From NCBI GenBank assembly GCA_900555835.1, contig USMK01000042.1, positions 1 through 6,397 of the forward strand: a stretch of 6,397 nt of DNA. The letters run 5' to 3'. This document shows positions 6,346 through 6,397 of the stretch, one piece after another. This DNA comes from an uncultured Clostridium sp. Lineage in GTDB: Bacteria; Bacillota; Clostridia; TANB77; CAG-508. Position 1 is the first letter of the stretch, and each line of letters opens with the position of its first letter. The notes under the pieces were generated by a model. It saw nothing but the letters and a program-made list of their open reading frames with translations. It searched no databases and was not told the DNA's origin. The position numbers were made by a program, and so were the translations under genes.

Positions 6346-6397
6346 CCGTACGAAATCTTAATTAAAGATTATGAGGGAGCGAAGGCTTCGGAGAGGC
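6346..6397. other. higher-GC tail at the right edge, no gene assigned
   Basis: By hand count, 31 of the last 67 bases of the window are G or C, against roughly a quarter in the operon. The tail contains the palindromes CGTACG and CGAAGGCTTCG. An ATG at 6371 opens a frame to the edge (M-R-E-R-R-L-R-R-G) but has no Shine-Dalgarno, so I do not call it. The tail could be the start of a different genomic segment, a repeat, or an RNA element cut by the window. Confidence 0.4.
6354..6370 (+). other. weak hairpin just after the operon
   Basis: AATCTT and AAGATT form a 6-bp stem around the loop AATTA, 8 bases after the stop of the SGNH gene. Only one G-C pair is present and no T-tract follows, so it is a poor terminator candidate. 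No better terminator is visible before the edge, and the operon may continue. Confidence 0.25.

Noticed and set aside
1..6397. CRISPR array, tRNA, rRNA or insertion sequence
   Set aside because: No regularly spaced repeats, cloverleaf, rRNA motifs or transposase were seen on either strand.

Overview
The window looks like a low-GC Gram-positive bacterium, most likely a clostridial member of the Bacillota. The main coding block is extremely AT-rich and Lys/Asn/Ile-heavy. It uses the standard code, has strong purine-rich ribosome binding sites and sigma-A-like promoters with extended -10 elements, and carries a relative of the D-alanylation (dlt) system of Gram-positive envelopes. The genus cannot be named from the sequence.

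There are three zones. (1) Positions 1-790 hold minus-strand material of visibly more balanced base composition. It contains a promoter followed by a 22-codon leader-like ORF that reads off the left edge, and a self-contained 105-codon gene of unknown function (305-622) with its own promoter and a strong terminator. (2) Positions 791-6345 hold one five-cistron plus-strand operon with gaps of 1-19 bases. Its order is: DltA-like adenylation enzyme (861-2354), fold-III PLP decarboxylase/racemase-like enzyme (2366-3527, broken by a one-base frameshift), DltC-like carrier protein (3547-3777), MBOAT membrane acyltransferase (3779-5368), and membrane-anchored SGNH-type protein (5380-6345). (3) From about 6331 to the end, G+C rises abruptly; no gene can be assigned there.

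The operon has the logic of a dlt pathway: activate an amino acid, load it on a phosphopantetheine carrier, hand it across the membrane through an MBOAT, and finish the transfer with an SGNH protein outside. It differs from canonical dlt in several ways. Gene order is A-PLP-C-B-D. A PLP decarboxylase-like gene lies between the adenylating enzyme and the carrier. The adenylation pocket has Ser where DltA enzymes have the chirality-setting Cys. The MBOAT is long and AlgI-like rather than DltB-like. I infer a variant envelope-decoration pathway that attaches an amino-acid-derived group other than plain D-alanine, perhaps one made by decarboxylating a dicarboxylic amino acid. The substrate and acceptor are not determined by the sequence. 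If the frameshift is real, this copy is probably inactive at the PLP step.
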